A stretch of DNA of 55,762 nucleotides, taken from Pseudomonas bananamidigenes. Lineage in GTDB: Bacteria; Pseudomonadota; Gammaproteobacteria; Pseudomonadales; Pseudomonadaceae. The position numbers were made by a program, and so were the translations under genes. The notes beneath the pieces are model-generated. The model did not search any database and had not been told where the DNA came from. It saw only the letters and a program-made list of their open reading frames with translations. The DNA is taken from assembly GCF_001679645.1 (NCBI RefSeq), contig NZ_LRUN01000067.1:1-55762 (forward strand), given 5' to 3'. Every line of letters begins with the position of its first letter. Position 1 is the stretch's first letter. This document shows, piece after piece, positions 18,145 through 27,501 of this stretch.

Positions 18145-19203
18145 ATGAACAGACCCCTCTACATCAATGCCGCTGCCGTACTCAATGCGGCCGGCAGCGA
18201 ATGCGCCGATCTGCTCGGCACACCGCCGGTGCCACAACCGCTGACCTTCGACCTGCAACGCAAGGCTCTGGCGTTGCCCGTGCCGCGCCTGGCCAGTGAT
18301 CTGTTCGATCGCAAGATCCAGCGCAGCGTCGAACCGCAGGGGCTGCGTCTGCTGCATTGCGCTGCACGGCTGGCGCCCGCGCTGGCGGCACTGCAACTGC
18401 CTGCAGCGCGCATTGCCCTGACTGCCGCCATTCCGGAGGTGGACGCGCCGAGTCCTTGCTGGGATGCAGTGCAGGCGATCCTCGAACAACCACACAAACA
18501 GCTGTCGCAACTGTTGGCCAATACCCCGCCATTGCATGCGCTGACATTGCTCAACAGCAGCGTGATGGCTTACGTGGCCGAGGCGCTGAATTGCCATGGC
18601 CCGATGGGCGGCTTCTGCTCCCAGGACAATGCCGGGCTCGATGCGTTGATAGAGGCCTGTCAGCAAATTGCCGAACGACACGCCGATGCGGCGCTGGTGG
18701 TCAGCAGCAGTCCGAACCTGACACCGGCCCTGTACCTGCGCGAGCCTGATCTGGCGGACGAGCCGGTTTACGGTGAAGGCGCTGCGGCGCTGTTGCTCAG
18801 TTCGAAACCGCTGCAGGACGCCACGCAGGTCTTGCGCGTGGCCGGGTTTGCCCGAGGCTACAGCGCGGATCCGCAGCGTACGCTGGCCGTCGGCAAACGC
18901 GTGATCGAGCGCGCCCTGAGCAAGGAAAAACTCTGTGTTGGCGACGTTGCCAATCTGGTGGCCAATCCCGCCGACCGGCAACTGATGAGCCTGTTTGAGT
19001 CGACGCCACAATGTCTGCGCAGTGTCAGTGCAATGACCGGCGAACTGGGCGCCAGCGGATTGCTGACCGAGGTCGCCATGACTTTGCACCACAGTCGCGA
19101 AGCAGGCGCCGTGCCTGGTTACACCTTGCTCGTCAGCCATGGTCGCGCCGGTCACTGGGGCGCATTGCTGTTGGCCAGTGAAAACCTGGAGAAGTACGCA
19201 TGA
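18145..19203 (+). CDS. Degenerate ketosynthase, chain-length-factor-like (KS2)
   Basis: 352-aa thiolase-fold protein, shorter than KS1. At the nucleophile position it has FCSQDNAGLDAL, with Asn or Asp where KS1 has DACAAG. The HGTST motif is replaced by VANPADRQ, and the NKSxxGH motif reads VSAMTGELGASG, so Lys and His are lost too. The frame is intact and coupled at both ends (one base after KS1, 4-base overlap with KS3), so it is unlikely to be decaying. Inferred role: non-catalytic partner of KS1 that shapes chain length or stabilises the dimer. Assignment rests on fold-level similarity and position. Confidence 0.75.
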   Translation: MNRPLYINAAAVLNAAGSECADLLGTPPVPQPLTFDLQRKALALPVPRLASDLFDRKIQRSVEPQGLRLLHCAARLAPALAALQLPAARIALTAAIPEVDAPSPCWDAVQAILEQPHKQLSQLLANTPPLHALTLLNSSVMAYVAEALNCHGPMGGFCSQDNAGLDALIEACQQIAERHADAALVVSSSPNLTPALYLREPDLADEPVYGEGAAALLLSSKPLQDATQVLRVAGFARGYSADPQRTLAVGKRVIERALSKEKLCVGDVANLVANPADRQLMSLFESTPQCLRSVSAMTGELGASGLLTEVAMTLHHSREAGAVPGYTLLVSHGRAGHWGALLLASENLEKYA

Positions 19204-20495
19204 GTGCGACACGGATTGTGATCACCGGAATGGGCGCGGTAACCGGATTCGGTTTCGAATGGCAGACCCTTTGGGAAAAAATGCTCGGCGCCGAACACTG
19301 CGTGCGCCCTTGGCAGCCGCAAGACCTGCAGGACAATGAATTTCCGGTTCGCTACGCGGCGCCCGTGGACATGACGTTATTGCCCGGGCATTTGCAGAAC
19401 CACCCGGCCTGGACGCTGCCGCTGGAAAAACGCAGTCGCTTTGGCTGGGTGGCTGCCAGCCAGGCCGTCGCCGACAGTGGGCTGAATCCCGGGCAATTGC
19501 GCGAGGCTGCCGTGCTGTGTGCTTCCGGGGCACCGCAGCACATGCTCGCCGACATGCTCCTGACTCAGGCGCCGGACGGCGCTGCACCGGACTGGCAACA
19601 CCTGATGGCGCGGGCCGCGGAAGTCAGTGCCGAAGGCTCCTTGCGTCAGGCGAACGACCGGCTGGCGCGAGTGATTGCCGACGACCTTGGTTGTGAAGGT
19701 CCGGTGATCAATATCAGCAGTGCCTGTGCCGGCGCGTCCCAGGCGATCGGCAATGCGTTCCGGATGATTCGTCGCGGCGAAGTGGACGTTGCCGTGGCCG
19801 GTGGCGCCGACTCGGTGCTCAACCTCGACACCATGGCGGCGTTGTACCTGCTGGGTGCCGCCTCGGGCGAGCAACGCTGGGGCGCTGATCTGTGCCGACC
19901 GTTCGATCGTGACCGCAGCGGCCTGATCGCCGGCGAAGGCGGCGGATTCGTTGTATTGGAAAGTCTTGAACATGCTCTGGCGCGAGGGGCGACCCCGTAT
20001 GCCGAAGTGCTCGGTTACGGCAGCAGTCTCGATGCCTACAAGGTCACCGCGCCGCAGCCGGAGGGCCGGGGCGCCGCGTTGGCCATGCAAGCGGCGCTGG
20101 ACGATGCCGGGTTGCAGCCGCAACAGATTGACCTGATCAATGCTCACGGCACCTCGACACCACTCAATGATGTCGCCGAGACCCTGGCCATCAAGCAGGT
20201 GTTCGGTCGGCACAAGCATTTTCAGACGCTGGCCGTGAGTGCCAACAAATCGCAATTCGGTCACCTGATCGCGGCGGCAGGGGCGCCGGAGTGCATTGTC
20301 ACTGCACTCGCCTGTCTGAACGATCTGGTCACGCCCACCGTGAACCTGCACGAGGCCGATGAGCGCTGCGATCTGGATTATTGCGCCGGTCAGGCCGTCA
20401 GTCGTCGTGTGGATTACGCCCTCAGCAACTCCTTTGGCTTCGGCGGGCTGAACACCTCGCTGGCACTTGGCAAATATAGGGAGCACGGACAATGA
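19200..20495 (+). CDS. Beta-ketoacyl-ACP synthase (KS3), catalytically complete
   Basis: Second complete KS of the operon, 431 aa. Cys176 (SSACAGASQAIG), His316 (NAHGTST), Lys350 and His355 (ANKSQFGHLIAAAG) form a full FabF-type active site. ATGA overlap with the preceding gene and with the following one. With KS4 it repeats the arrangement of KS1 with KS2, so each pair could act on a different chain length or stage. Confidence 0.9.
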   Translation: MSATRIVITGMGAVTGFGFEWQTLWEKMLGAEHCVRPWQPQDLQDNEFPVRYAAPVDMTLLPGHLQNHPAWTLPLEKRSRFGWVAASQAVADSGLNPGQLREAAVLCASGAPQHMLADMLLTQAPDGAAPDWQHLMARAAEVSAEGSLRQANDRLARVIADDLGCEGPVINISSACAGASQAIGNAFRMIRRGEVDVAVAGGADSVLNLDTMAALYLLGAASGEQRWGADLCRPFDRDRSGLIAGEGGGFVVLESLEHALARGATPYAEVLGYGSSLDAYKVTAPQPEGRGAALAMQAALDDAGLQPQQIDLINAHGTSTPLNDVAETLAIKQVFGRHKHFQTLAVSANKSQFGHLIAAAGAPECIVTALACLNDLVTPTVNLHEADERCDLDYCAGQAVSRRVDYALSNSFGFGGLNTSLALGKYREHGQ

Positions 20496-21700
20496 CTAGC
20501 GCCACTGCACGCATTGCCATCGCTGGCAGCGGTTGTGTGTTGCCCACGGGCTGGGGTGTCGAGGGATTCTGGTCGGCAGCCCGGGAAGGTCGCAGTGCGA
20601 TTGCGCCTCTGCAAACGCCGCTGTTTCACAGTGAACGCATCGCCGCATTCGGACAGATCAATGACGCCACGCACCAGCGCAGTCGCCAGGACGTCGCGCA
20701 AAACCTGCAGCGTTACTGCCCGCCGGCGGTGATCTGGGGCGTGAGCGCGGCACGCCAGGCGCTGGCCGAGGCCGGCGTCGAACCCGGCCGGGACGGCTTG
20801 CGGTATGGCCTCTATTGCTGCCAGGGCGGGTATACCCATCCGTCGGTGGCTTCCTATGGAGAACTGCTTCAAGAGTCCCGGACCGACAACGCAGCCGACA
20901 TGAACCGCCTCGCCCGACAGGTGTTGCAGGAGCGTGCGCTCGATCCGTTTCTGGTGCTCAAGAGTCTGAGCAACGGCTTGCTCGGCGTGGTCAGCCTGGC
21001 GTTGAAACTGGAGTGTGAGTGCAACGCCTACATGCAAGGCGTGGCCGGCAATCTGGCGGCATTGCGTCAGGCGCATAGTGCCTTGCAGAGTGGACGAATC
21101 GACGTGGCCATCGTGGTCGGGGCCGGCAGTGAGCTCGACCCGCTGGCGCTGGCCGCGCTCGCCGAGGCCGGTGTGATCGGTACCGACGGTTCCCGGCAGA
21201 TGCTCGCCTTCGACCGAAAAGGTTCGGGCGGCATTGCCGGTGAAGGCGCCGCTGCGCTGGTGCTGCGGCGGGCTGCGGATCTGCCGCCGGAACCGCAGAC
21301 CTGTCTGACGGCGCTGTTCGCGCACCCGCGTCTGGACGCTCTGAGCCTGCCGGACAAACAGGTCGATCTGCTGATCAGCAGCGCCACCGGCACTGCGCAC
21401 AAGGACGCCGATCTGGCCCGCACGCTGGCCCGTACCGGCGCCGCACACATCACCAGCAGCACGGCGTTGACCGGCATCCTCAGCGGTGCGCCGAGCCTGG
21501 TCGACCTGATTCTCGCCCGCCAGATGCTGCAGGCCCAAAGCATCGCTCCGATTGCCGGGCTGACGCAGCCGGTGGATACCCATCTGCCGTTTGTGTCGGG
21601 CGAACCACGGGATGCCGTTCTGCACGATTGCCTGGTGATCAACCGCGACGACAACGGCTTCAGCGCCTGTTACCAACTCGACTTGCAGGCGGACGACTGA
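20492..21700 (+). CDS. Degenerate ketosynthase, chain-length-factor-like (KS4)
   Basis: 402-aa KS-fold protein. The nucleophile region reads YMQGVAGNLAAL with no Cys at the catalytic place. The HGTST motif is SATGTAHKD (His to Thr), and the NKSxxGH motif is STALTGILSG (Lys and His lost). The rest of the fold is kept, for example IDVAIVVGAGSELDPLAL and GIAGEGAAALVL. Inferred to be the non-catalytic partner of KS3. A 45-base gap follows before the aminotransferase-reductase gene. Confidence 0.75.
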   Translation: MTSATARIAIAGSGCVLPTGWGVEGFWSAAREGRSAIAPLQTPLFHSERIAAFGQINDATHQRSRQDVAQNLQRYCPPAVIWGVSAARQALAEAGVEPGRDGLRYGLYCCQGGYTHPSVASYGELLQESRTDNAADMNRLARQVLQERALDPFLVLKSLSNGLLGVVSLALKLECECNAYMQGVAGNLAALRQAHSALQSGRIDVAIVVGAGSELDPLALAALAEAGVIGTDGSRQMLAFDRKGSGGIAGEGAAALVLRRAADLPPEPQTCLTALFAHPRLDALSLPDKQVDLLISSATGTAHKDADLARTLARTGAAHITSSTALTGILSGAPSLVDLILARQMLQAQSIAPIAGLTQPVDTHLPFVSGEPRDAVLHDCLVINRDDNGFSACYQLDLQADD

Positions 21701-21754
21701 CCGCTTGAAGGCAATACATCGCTTCTGAATTTTTACTCAAGGGATATGACTGTC

Positions 21755-24625
21755 ATGGATTACCGCGATTACGTTCGGCCAAAATTCGTTGAATTGATGC
21801 AGGCCCTGGGCCTGGAGTGCCAGTTCCATCGGGCGCAGGGCAGCAAGCTGTTCTACCGCGACAAACAGGGTGACGAAGTGACCGTCACCGATTTTCTCGG
21901 TGGCTACGGTGCTGCGCTGTACGGTCACAACGATCCGCAATTCGTCGATCAGCTGTGCGGCCTGTTGCGCGCGGATGTGCCGTTCAACGCGCAAATGTCG
22001 GTGCGCAGCGCGGCGGGGCAGTTGGGTCGCGAACTCAGCGAAGCGTTCAACCGTGAGCTGAACAACACCGAGCGCTACATTTCCACGTTCTCCAACAGTG
22101 GCGCCGAGTCGGTGGAAATCGCCGTCAAGCATGCCGAGTACCGCCGGCAGAAAAACCTGCAGAAGCAGTTCGACGAGCATGATTTCGAACTGGCGAACCT
22201 GATGAGCAGCGACAAGGCCTATGTCGAGCTGGAGGTCGATGATCTCGAACTGCCGGCCGGCCTGTTGCCGCCGCACCTGACCAGCGTGACCGTGCGTCAG
22301 GTGGCCGAGGCGGTGCGTCAGCACAACCTCGCGCAACTGCATGTCGAGCCGGTCTTCCTCGCGGTGCGGGGCAGCTTCCACGGCAAACTGGTGAACACCG
22401 TTCAACTGACTTACGGCAAGCAATATCGCAAGCCATTTGCCCGTTTCGGGCTCAACGTCGAATTCATCGACCCGGATCAACCGCAGCAGTTGCAAGACCT
22501 GCCGGCCCGCCATCAGCATCACTGGCTGAGCCTGGAGTGGAACGGCGAAACCCTGCACGTGCGTCGTGAAGCGTTCAGCGCAATCACTGCCGTGCTGCTG
22601 GAACCGATCCAGGGCGAGGGCGGGATCAACGAGTTTGCCAAAGAGTTCTACCTGGGCCTGCGTCGCCTGTGCAACGAGCAGCAATGCCCGCTGGTCATCG
22701 ACGAAGTGCAATCGGGTTTCGGCCGCACCGGCACCTTGCTCGGCGCCACCCATTTCAACCTGCAGGGCGACTACTACTGCCTGTCCAAGGCGCTGGGCGG
22801 TGGCTTGATGAAAATCGCCGCCACCGTGATTCGTGCCAGTCATTACGAAAACGATTTCAGCTACATCCACAGCTCGACCTTCGCTGAAGACGATGCCTCG
22901 TGCCACATCGCACTGTCGGCCCTGCGCCGGTTGTTCGAGAACGACAGCGCCATGCTCAAGGATGTGAACAAGAAGGGCGAATACCTCAAGGCTTCGCTGC
23001 TGGAGCTCAAGGCGGCCTACCCGGACGTAATCGCCGATGTGCGCGGGCGCGGTCTGCTGCTGGGCTTCCAGTTGCATGACCTGACCGGTGCCAGTTCGCT
23101 GGTCCAGGCGTCGGCGCAATACAACGAAGCGCTGGGCTACATCATTGCCGGCTACCTGTTGCAGTTCGAGTCGTTGCGTGTGGCGCCGTCGGGCAGCAAT
23201 GCCAATGTGATTCGCCTGGAACCCCCGGTGTGCATCACCTTCCAGGAGATCGATGGCCTGATCGCTTCGCTGCAAAAAGTCTGCGACATGCTGCGTCGCC
23301 GCGATGCATTCCCGCTGGCCGCCGGTGTGTGTGCCGACAGCATCGATCATGTGCCGGCACGCGAGGTCAGCTTCACGGAGACCGACAGCCTCCCAAAGTC
23401 TGACGAGAACGTGCGCGTGGTAGCACGCGTGGCGTTCATCAATCACCTGATCGATGCGGACATGCTCAGTGACGTCGACCCATCGCTGTCGACCCTGAGC
23501 CCGGAGCAGAAGCGCGAGTTCATCAAACGCATGGCCCCCGAGCGCCGCGCGGCGCCCATCGGCCCGGTGCAGATTCGCTCGAAACTGGGCACGGCGGTGG
23601 AATTCACCCTCTATCCGCTGTGCATGGATTCCGATGCGATGGCGGCTTACATCGCCAGCGGTGATCTTGAAACCATCCGCGAGGAGGTCGGCAATCGCAT
23701 CAAGGATGCCCGCGCCGACGGCTACAGCGTGGCCGGCCTGGGCATGTACACCTCGATTGTCACCAACAACTGCCAGGCGCTGAAAATTCCTGACATGGCG
23801 CTGACTTCGGGCAACGCGCTGACCATCGGCATGGGGCTGGAGGCAATCGAGCAGGGCTGCAGACAGCAAGGACTGGAACTGAGCCGGCAGACCGCTGCCG
23901 TGGTCGGTGCGGCCGGCAACATTGCTTCGACCTACGCCTCGCTGCTGTCGACCCGTGTCGAGCACCTGATCCTGATCGGCAGTGGTCGTGACGGCTCGCT
24001 GCGACGCCTGGAGAAAACCGCTCAGCAGATTTACGCCGAGGCTGCCCGCGCCCTACTCAAGGGGGTTGCCGAGCACGATCGTCTCGCCAGTCGCCTGCAG
24101 CAGCTGCAGGGTATCGACGCCCTGCTGCAAGCCCATGGCAACAGTGCCGATCTAGGTCAGCGTGTGGCACAACTGGTCGATGAGCAACTGGGAAGCAACG
24201 CGTTCATCACCGTCAGCAACGACCTGGAGGCCTTGAAACAGGCGCGCATCGTGCTGTGTGCGGCGAATGCACCGCAGGCGTTTCTCGGTGCCGGACACTT
24301 TGCCGAGAACAGCGTGATCTGTGACATCGCCGTTCCGCTGAACGTGGACCAGAACCTCGCCGGTCAGCGCTCCGACGTGCTGTACATGCACGGCGGGATT
24401 GTCCAGACGCCGCTGGGCGATGGCCTGGCCCCCAACGTTCGCGCCTACCTCAAGCAAGGGCAGTTGTATGCCTGCATGGCGGAGTCGGTACTGATGGGGT
24501 TGTCGGGCATGAAACAGCACTACTCCTACGGCGACATCAGCCGTGAGCAAGTGCAGCAGATCCGTGCACTGGCCGCGACCCACGGGTTCAGCCTCGCGCA
24601 GTTCAAAACCGACAACTCGCTGTAA
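21755..24625 (+). CDS. Class III aminotransferase fused to acyl-ACP reductase-like domain
   Basis: 956-aa two-domain enzyme. Residues 1 to about 510 are a fold-type I class III aminotransferase: PLP aspartate in VIDEVQSGFGRTGT and Schiff-base Lys345 in LSKALGGGL. Residues from about 550 resemble cyanobacterial long-chain acyl-ACP reductase (AAR): LGMYTSIVTNN, the Rossmann motif AVVGAAGNIAST near 716, and Cys907 in YACMAES at the place of the AAR thioester cysteine. Inferred reaction: acyl-ACP to aldehyde to primary amine within one polypeptide, releasing the chain. The domain idea resembles TamH and PigE of tambjamine and prodigiosin pathways. AAGGGA ends at 21744, which favours ATG 21755 over ATG 21746. 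Confidence 0.85.
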   Translation: MDYRDYVRPKFVELMQALGLECQFHRAQGSKLFYRDKQGDEVTVTDFLGGYGAALYGHNDPQFVDQLCGLLRADVPFNAQMSVRSAAGQLGRELSEAFNRELNNTERYISTFSNSGAESVEIAVKHAEYRRQKNLQKQFDEHDFELANLMSSDKAYVELEVDDLELPAGLLPPHLTSVTVRQVAEAVRQHNLAQLHVEPVFLAVRGSFHGKLVNTVQLTYGKQYRKPFARFGLNVEFIDPDQPQQLQDLPARHQHHWLSLEWNGETLHVRREAFSAITAVLLEPIQGEGGINEFAKEFYLGLRRLCNEQQCPLVIDEVQSGFGRTGTLLGATHFNLQGDYYCLSKALGGGLMKIAATVIRASHYENDFSYIHSSTFAEDDASCHIALSALRRLFENDSAMLKDVNKKGEYLKASLLELKAAYPDVIADVRGRGLLLGFQLHDLTGASSLVQASAQYNEALGYIIAGYLLQFESLRVAPSGSNANVIRLEPPVCITFQEIDGLIASLQKVCDMLRRRDAFPLAAGVCADSIDHVPAREVSFTETDSLPKSDENVRVVARVAFINHLIDADMLSDVDPSLSTLSPEQKREFIKRMAPERRAAPIGPVQIRSKLGTAVEFTLYPLCMDSDAMAAYIASGDLETIREEVGNRIKDARADGYSVAGLGMYTSIVTNNCQALKIPDMALTSGNALTIGMGLEAIEQGCRQQGLELSRQTAAVVGAAGNIASTYASLLSTRVEHLILIGSGRDGSLRRLEKTAQQIYAEAARALLKGVAEHDRLASRLQQLQGIDALLQAHGNSADLGQRVAQLVDEQLGSNAFITVSNDLEALKQARIVLCAANAPQAFLGAGHFAENSVICDIAVPLNVDQNLAGQRSDVLYMHGGIVQTPLGDGLAPNVRAYLKQGQLYACMAESVLMGLSGMKQHYSYGDISREQVQQIRALAATHGFSLAQFKTDNSL

Positions 24626-24634
24626 GGAACGGTC

Positions 24635-25372
24635 ATGCCGAACAAAGTAGCAGTAGTGACCGGTGGCAGCCGTGGCATCGGCCGGGCCATCGTCCTGGCG
24701 CTGGCGGGTGCCGGTTATCAAGTGGCGTTCAGTTATGTGCGCGATGAAGTAGCGGCGATGGCCCTGCGTGATGAAGTGCAGGCGTCGGGCGTGGATTGCC
24801 TGGCGCTGCAATGCGACATCAGCCGTGGCGACAGCATCGAGTCATTCTTCGGGCGGGTGGAAGCGCATTTCCAGCGCGTCGATCTGCTGGTCAACAACGC
24901 CGGCATTACCCGTGACGGCTTGCTGGCGACGATGCCGGCCAGCGACATCCTGGACGTGATCCAGACCAATCTGGTCGGCACCTTGCTCTGCTGTCAGCAG
25001 GTACTGCCGGGCATGCTGCGCCAGCGCAGTGGCTGCATCGTCAATATCAGTTCGGTCGCCGCGCAAAAACCCGGCAAGGGCCAGAGCAACTATGCCGCGG
25101 CCAAGGGCGGGGTCGAAGCCATGACCCGCGCCCTGGCGGTCGAGCTGGCGCCGCGCAATATCCGGGTCAACGCGGTGGCGCCGGGGATCGTCAAGACCGA
25201 GATGAGCACCGCGCTGATTGGCAGCCAGGAGGAGCAGATCCAGTCGCGGTTGCTGATCAAGCGTTATGCCGAGCCGCAGGAAATTGCCGAGGCGGTGCTG
25301 TACCTCGCCGACCGTGGCCTGTACCTGACCGGGGAGGTCCTGCCGGTGAACGGCGGGTTGAAAATGCCATGA
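24635..25372 (+). CDS. SDR 3-oxoacyl-ACP reductase (FabG-like)
   Basis: Classical short-chain dehydrogenase of 245 aa, closest in pattern to FabG. Cofactor motif TGGSRGIG at 9-16, NNAG, NISS, catalytic Tyr153 and Lys157 in NYAAAKGG. Inferred to reduce the beta-keto group of the ACP-bound chain with NADPH. It starts 9 bases after the fusion gene and its stop overlaps the next SDR by 4 bases. Confidence 0.9.
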   Translation: MPNKVAVVTGGSRGIGRAIVLALAGAGYQVAFSYVRDEVAAMALRDEVQASGVDCLALQCDISRGDSIESFFGRVEAHFQRVDLLVNNAGITRDGLLATMPASDILDVIQTNLVGTLLCCQQVLPGMLRQRSGCIVNISSVAAQKPGKGQSNYAAAKGGVEAMTRALAVELAPRNIRVNAVAPGIVKTEMSTALIGSQEEQIQSRLLIKRYAEPQEIAEAVLYLADRGLYLTGEVLPVNGGLKMP

Positions 25373-26133
25373 GCCGCACGATTCTGATTACCGGTGCGGC
25401 CAAAGGCATCGGTCGCGCCGTGGCCGAGGACTTCGCGGCCAATGGCGACAATCACCTGATCCTGCTGGATCTGGATTTGCCGCAACTGCAGGGCTGGGTA
25501 GAAGAACAGCAGGAGCGGATCAAGGCGCGGGTAGAGACTTATGCGGCGAACATCGCCGACCTGCCTGCCATGGAGACGTTTTTCAAGCAGCTCGGCACCC
25601 GGATCAAGCAGGTCGACGTGCTGGTCAACAGTGCCGGCATCTGCAATGAAAACGAGCCCGAAGATCTGCACAACTGGCACAAGGTGATTTCGGTCAACCT
25701 CAACGGTACGTTTTATGTGACTTCGCTGTGTCTGGCGCTGATGCCGGATCGGGGACGGATCATCAACATGTCCTCGATCCTCGGGAGGGCCGGCAAAGTA
25801 CGCAATACCGCGTACTGCGCCTCCAAGCACGGCATCGTCGGGATGACCAAGGCCCTGGCGCTGGACCTGGCGCCACGGCAGATCACGGTCAACGCCATTC
25901 TGCCGGCCTGGATCGATACACCGATGCTCCAGGGCGAGCTGGCGACGCAGGCGGCGATCGCCGGTCTGACCCAGGAACAGATCGTGCGCAACGCGAAGAA
26001 AAAACTGCCGATGCGCCGCTTCATCCAGAGCGAAGAAGTGGCCGCGATGGTGCGGTATCTGGCCAGTCCTGAAGCCGGCGGGGTCACGGCCCAGAGCCTG
26101 GTGATCGATGGCGGCGTCGGATTGGGAATGTAG
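25369..26133 (+). CDS. Second SDR oxidoreductase of the operon
   Basis: 254-aa classical SDR: TGAAKGIG near residue 8, NSAG, NMSS, Tyr149 and Lys153 in YCASKHG. It may be a second ketoreductase for another chain position, or may act on an alcohol or aldehyde intermediate; the sequence alone does not decide. There is no dehydratase in the operon, so the reduced hydroxyls may persist or be removed by housekeeping FabA/FabZ. Confidence 0.88.
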   Translation: MSRTILITGAAKGIGRAVAEDFAANGDNHLILLDLDLPQLQGWVEEQQERIKARVETYAANIADLPAMETFFKQLGTRIKQVDVLVNSAGICNENEPEDLHNWHKVISVNLNGTFYVTSLCLALMPDRGRIINMSSILGRAGKVRNTAYCASKHGIVGMTKALALDLAPRQITVNAILPAWIDTPMLQGELATQAAIAGLTQEQIVRNAKKKLPMRRFIQSEEVAAMVRYLASPEAGGVTAQSLVIDGGVGLGM

Positions 26134-26135
26134 CG

Positions 26136-27431
26136 ATGCCAGGATCTATCAACCGCATCGCCTGGGCGGTGTGGGCGTGCGTGGCCGCTCCGGCGGCTGT
26201 CGCGGCCCTGGAAGTCGATGATCTCAAGCCCGATTACGCCGACGCCGAAATCGGCGTGGCCACGGCGCTGCGCCTGCACGGTGACGATCAGGTCACGCAG
26301 AAAGCCGTGTATTTCAAAGCCAATCTGGAGGACAACTGGGACGGCGGTTATTACAAGGCCAAGGGCCGCGTACGGTATGACGCCCGCTACGACGGCAACA
26401 ACCCTTACAGCGAACGCGCCCGGGACAAATATCGTTTCGACGCCGATTGGCGGCATCTGTATGTCGGTCATTCGCTGGGCGACGGTGAAGTGACGGTCGG
26501 CTGGCAGCAGGTGGTCTGGGGGCGTGCGGATGAACTGCGTGTGCTGGACCAGATCAACCCGCTGGACTATCGCGATGGCCTGACCCCGTTGCTCGAAGAC
26601 AGCCGCATCGCCGTGCCGATGGTGCGCGTGACGCAGCCCGTGGGCGAGTGGGAACTGGAAGCGCTGTGGATCACCGACTTCGTCAAGAACCGGCCGCCGG
26701 TGGCGGGCAGCGAGTTCGCCGCGCCGCTGTTTGCGGCGCCCGATCCCGAGTATTTCCTGCTGGATTCCAAACCCGGTTATGACGGTGACAAAGGCTACTC
26801 GTATGGTCTGAGCGCCAATGGCCGGATCGGTGCAGTGGACACCAGTTTCGTGGCGCTGAGCGCACGTCAGCAGGACCCGGTGTATGCCGTCGAAGGTCTG
26901 GCCGATGACGGTCGTACGCGCCTTGAACGCCAGTTTCCCCGTTACACCATGGGCGGTGCAGGGCTGGCGATCGACGCCGGCCACAGCATCGTGGTGCGCA
27001 GCGAGATTGCGTGGTTCGACAATTGGCGCGTGACCAATCCGACCCGCGCCTATGGTGCCGACAGCACTTCGATGGTCAAGTCGCTGCTGGGTGTCGACTA
27101 TCTGTGGCGCGACTGGCTGATTTCGGCGCAATGGCAGGAACAGGTGTTGCTCGACTGGCAGGACGGAATGCTGCAGGACAAGCGCGAGCCGCTGTTCACC
27201 CTCTCGGCCGAGGGCACTCACTGGCAGGACCGGCTCAAGAGCCGACTGGTGGCCGCCGCCTCGCCACCGTACAAGGACAACGCTTTGTTGCAGGGCATCT
27301 TCACCTACAAACCCGTGGACTACATCAAGCTGGGACTGGAAGTGGACGTGTTCTTCGGCAAACCCGACAGGGCCTTCGGCGAGTACAGCAAGCGCGATCA
27401 AGTGCGCCTGTCCGCCGGCTATCTGTTTTAA
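26136..27431 (+). CDS. DUF1302-like outer-membrane protein
   Basis: 431-aa exported protein with signal peptide (AVWACVAAPAAVAA) and a C-terminal aromatic ending (SAGYLF) typical of outer-membrane beta-barrels. The stretch GWQQVVWGRADELRVLDQ and INPLDYRDG parallels the RQVFNWGEG...INTTNPVD signature of the DUF1302 protein at 51454-53412, so a distant DUF1302 relationship is likely. Start two bases after the SDR stop. With the LolA-like protein and RND exporter that follow, it probably forms the outer-membrane part of an export route for the pathway product. Confidence 0.7.
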   Translation: MPGSINRIAWAVWACVAAPAAVAALEVDDLKPDYADAEIGVATALRLHGDDQVTQKAVYFKANLEDNWDGGYYKAKGRVRYDARYDGNNPYSERARDKYRFDADWRHLYVGHSLGDGEVTVGWQQVVWGRADELRVLDQINPLDYRDGLTPLLEDSRIAVPMVRVTQPVGEWELEALWITDFVKNRPPVAGSEFAAPLFAAPDPEYFLLDSKPGYDGDKGYSYGLSANGRIGAVDTSFVALSARQQDPVYAVEGLADDGRTRLERQFPRYTMGGAGLAIDAGHSIVVRSEIAWFDNWRVTNPTRAYGADSTSMVKSLLGVDYLWRDWLISAQWQEQVLLDWQDGMLQDKREPLFTLSAEGTHWQDRLKSRLVAAASPPYKDNALLQGIFTYKPVDYIKLGLEVDVFFGKPDRAFGEYSKRDQVRLSAGYLF

Positions 27432-27501
27432 CCCCGTGACGCCTGCCTGCCGTCGGTGGCGCAGGCCCGCATGTACTCATCCGACGAAAAGGGAAATTCC
27501 G

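Noticed and set aside
18145..19203. KS2 as a pseudogene of KS1
   Set aside because: The frame is intact, overlaps its neighbours and is not a truncated copy; inactive KS partners are an established functional class.
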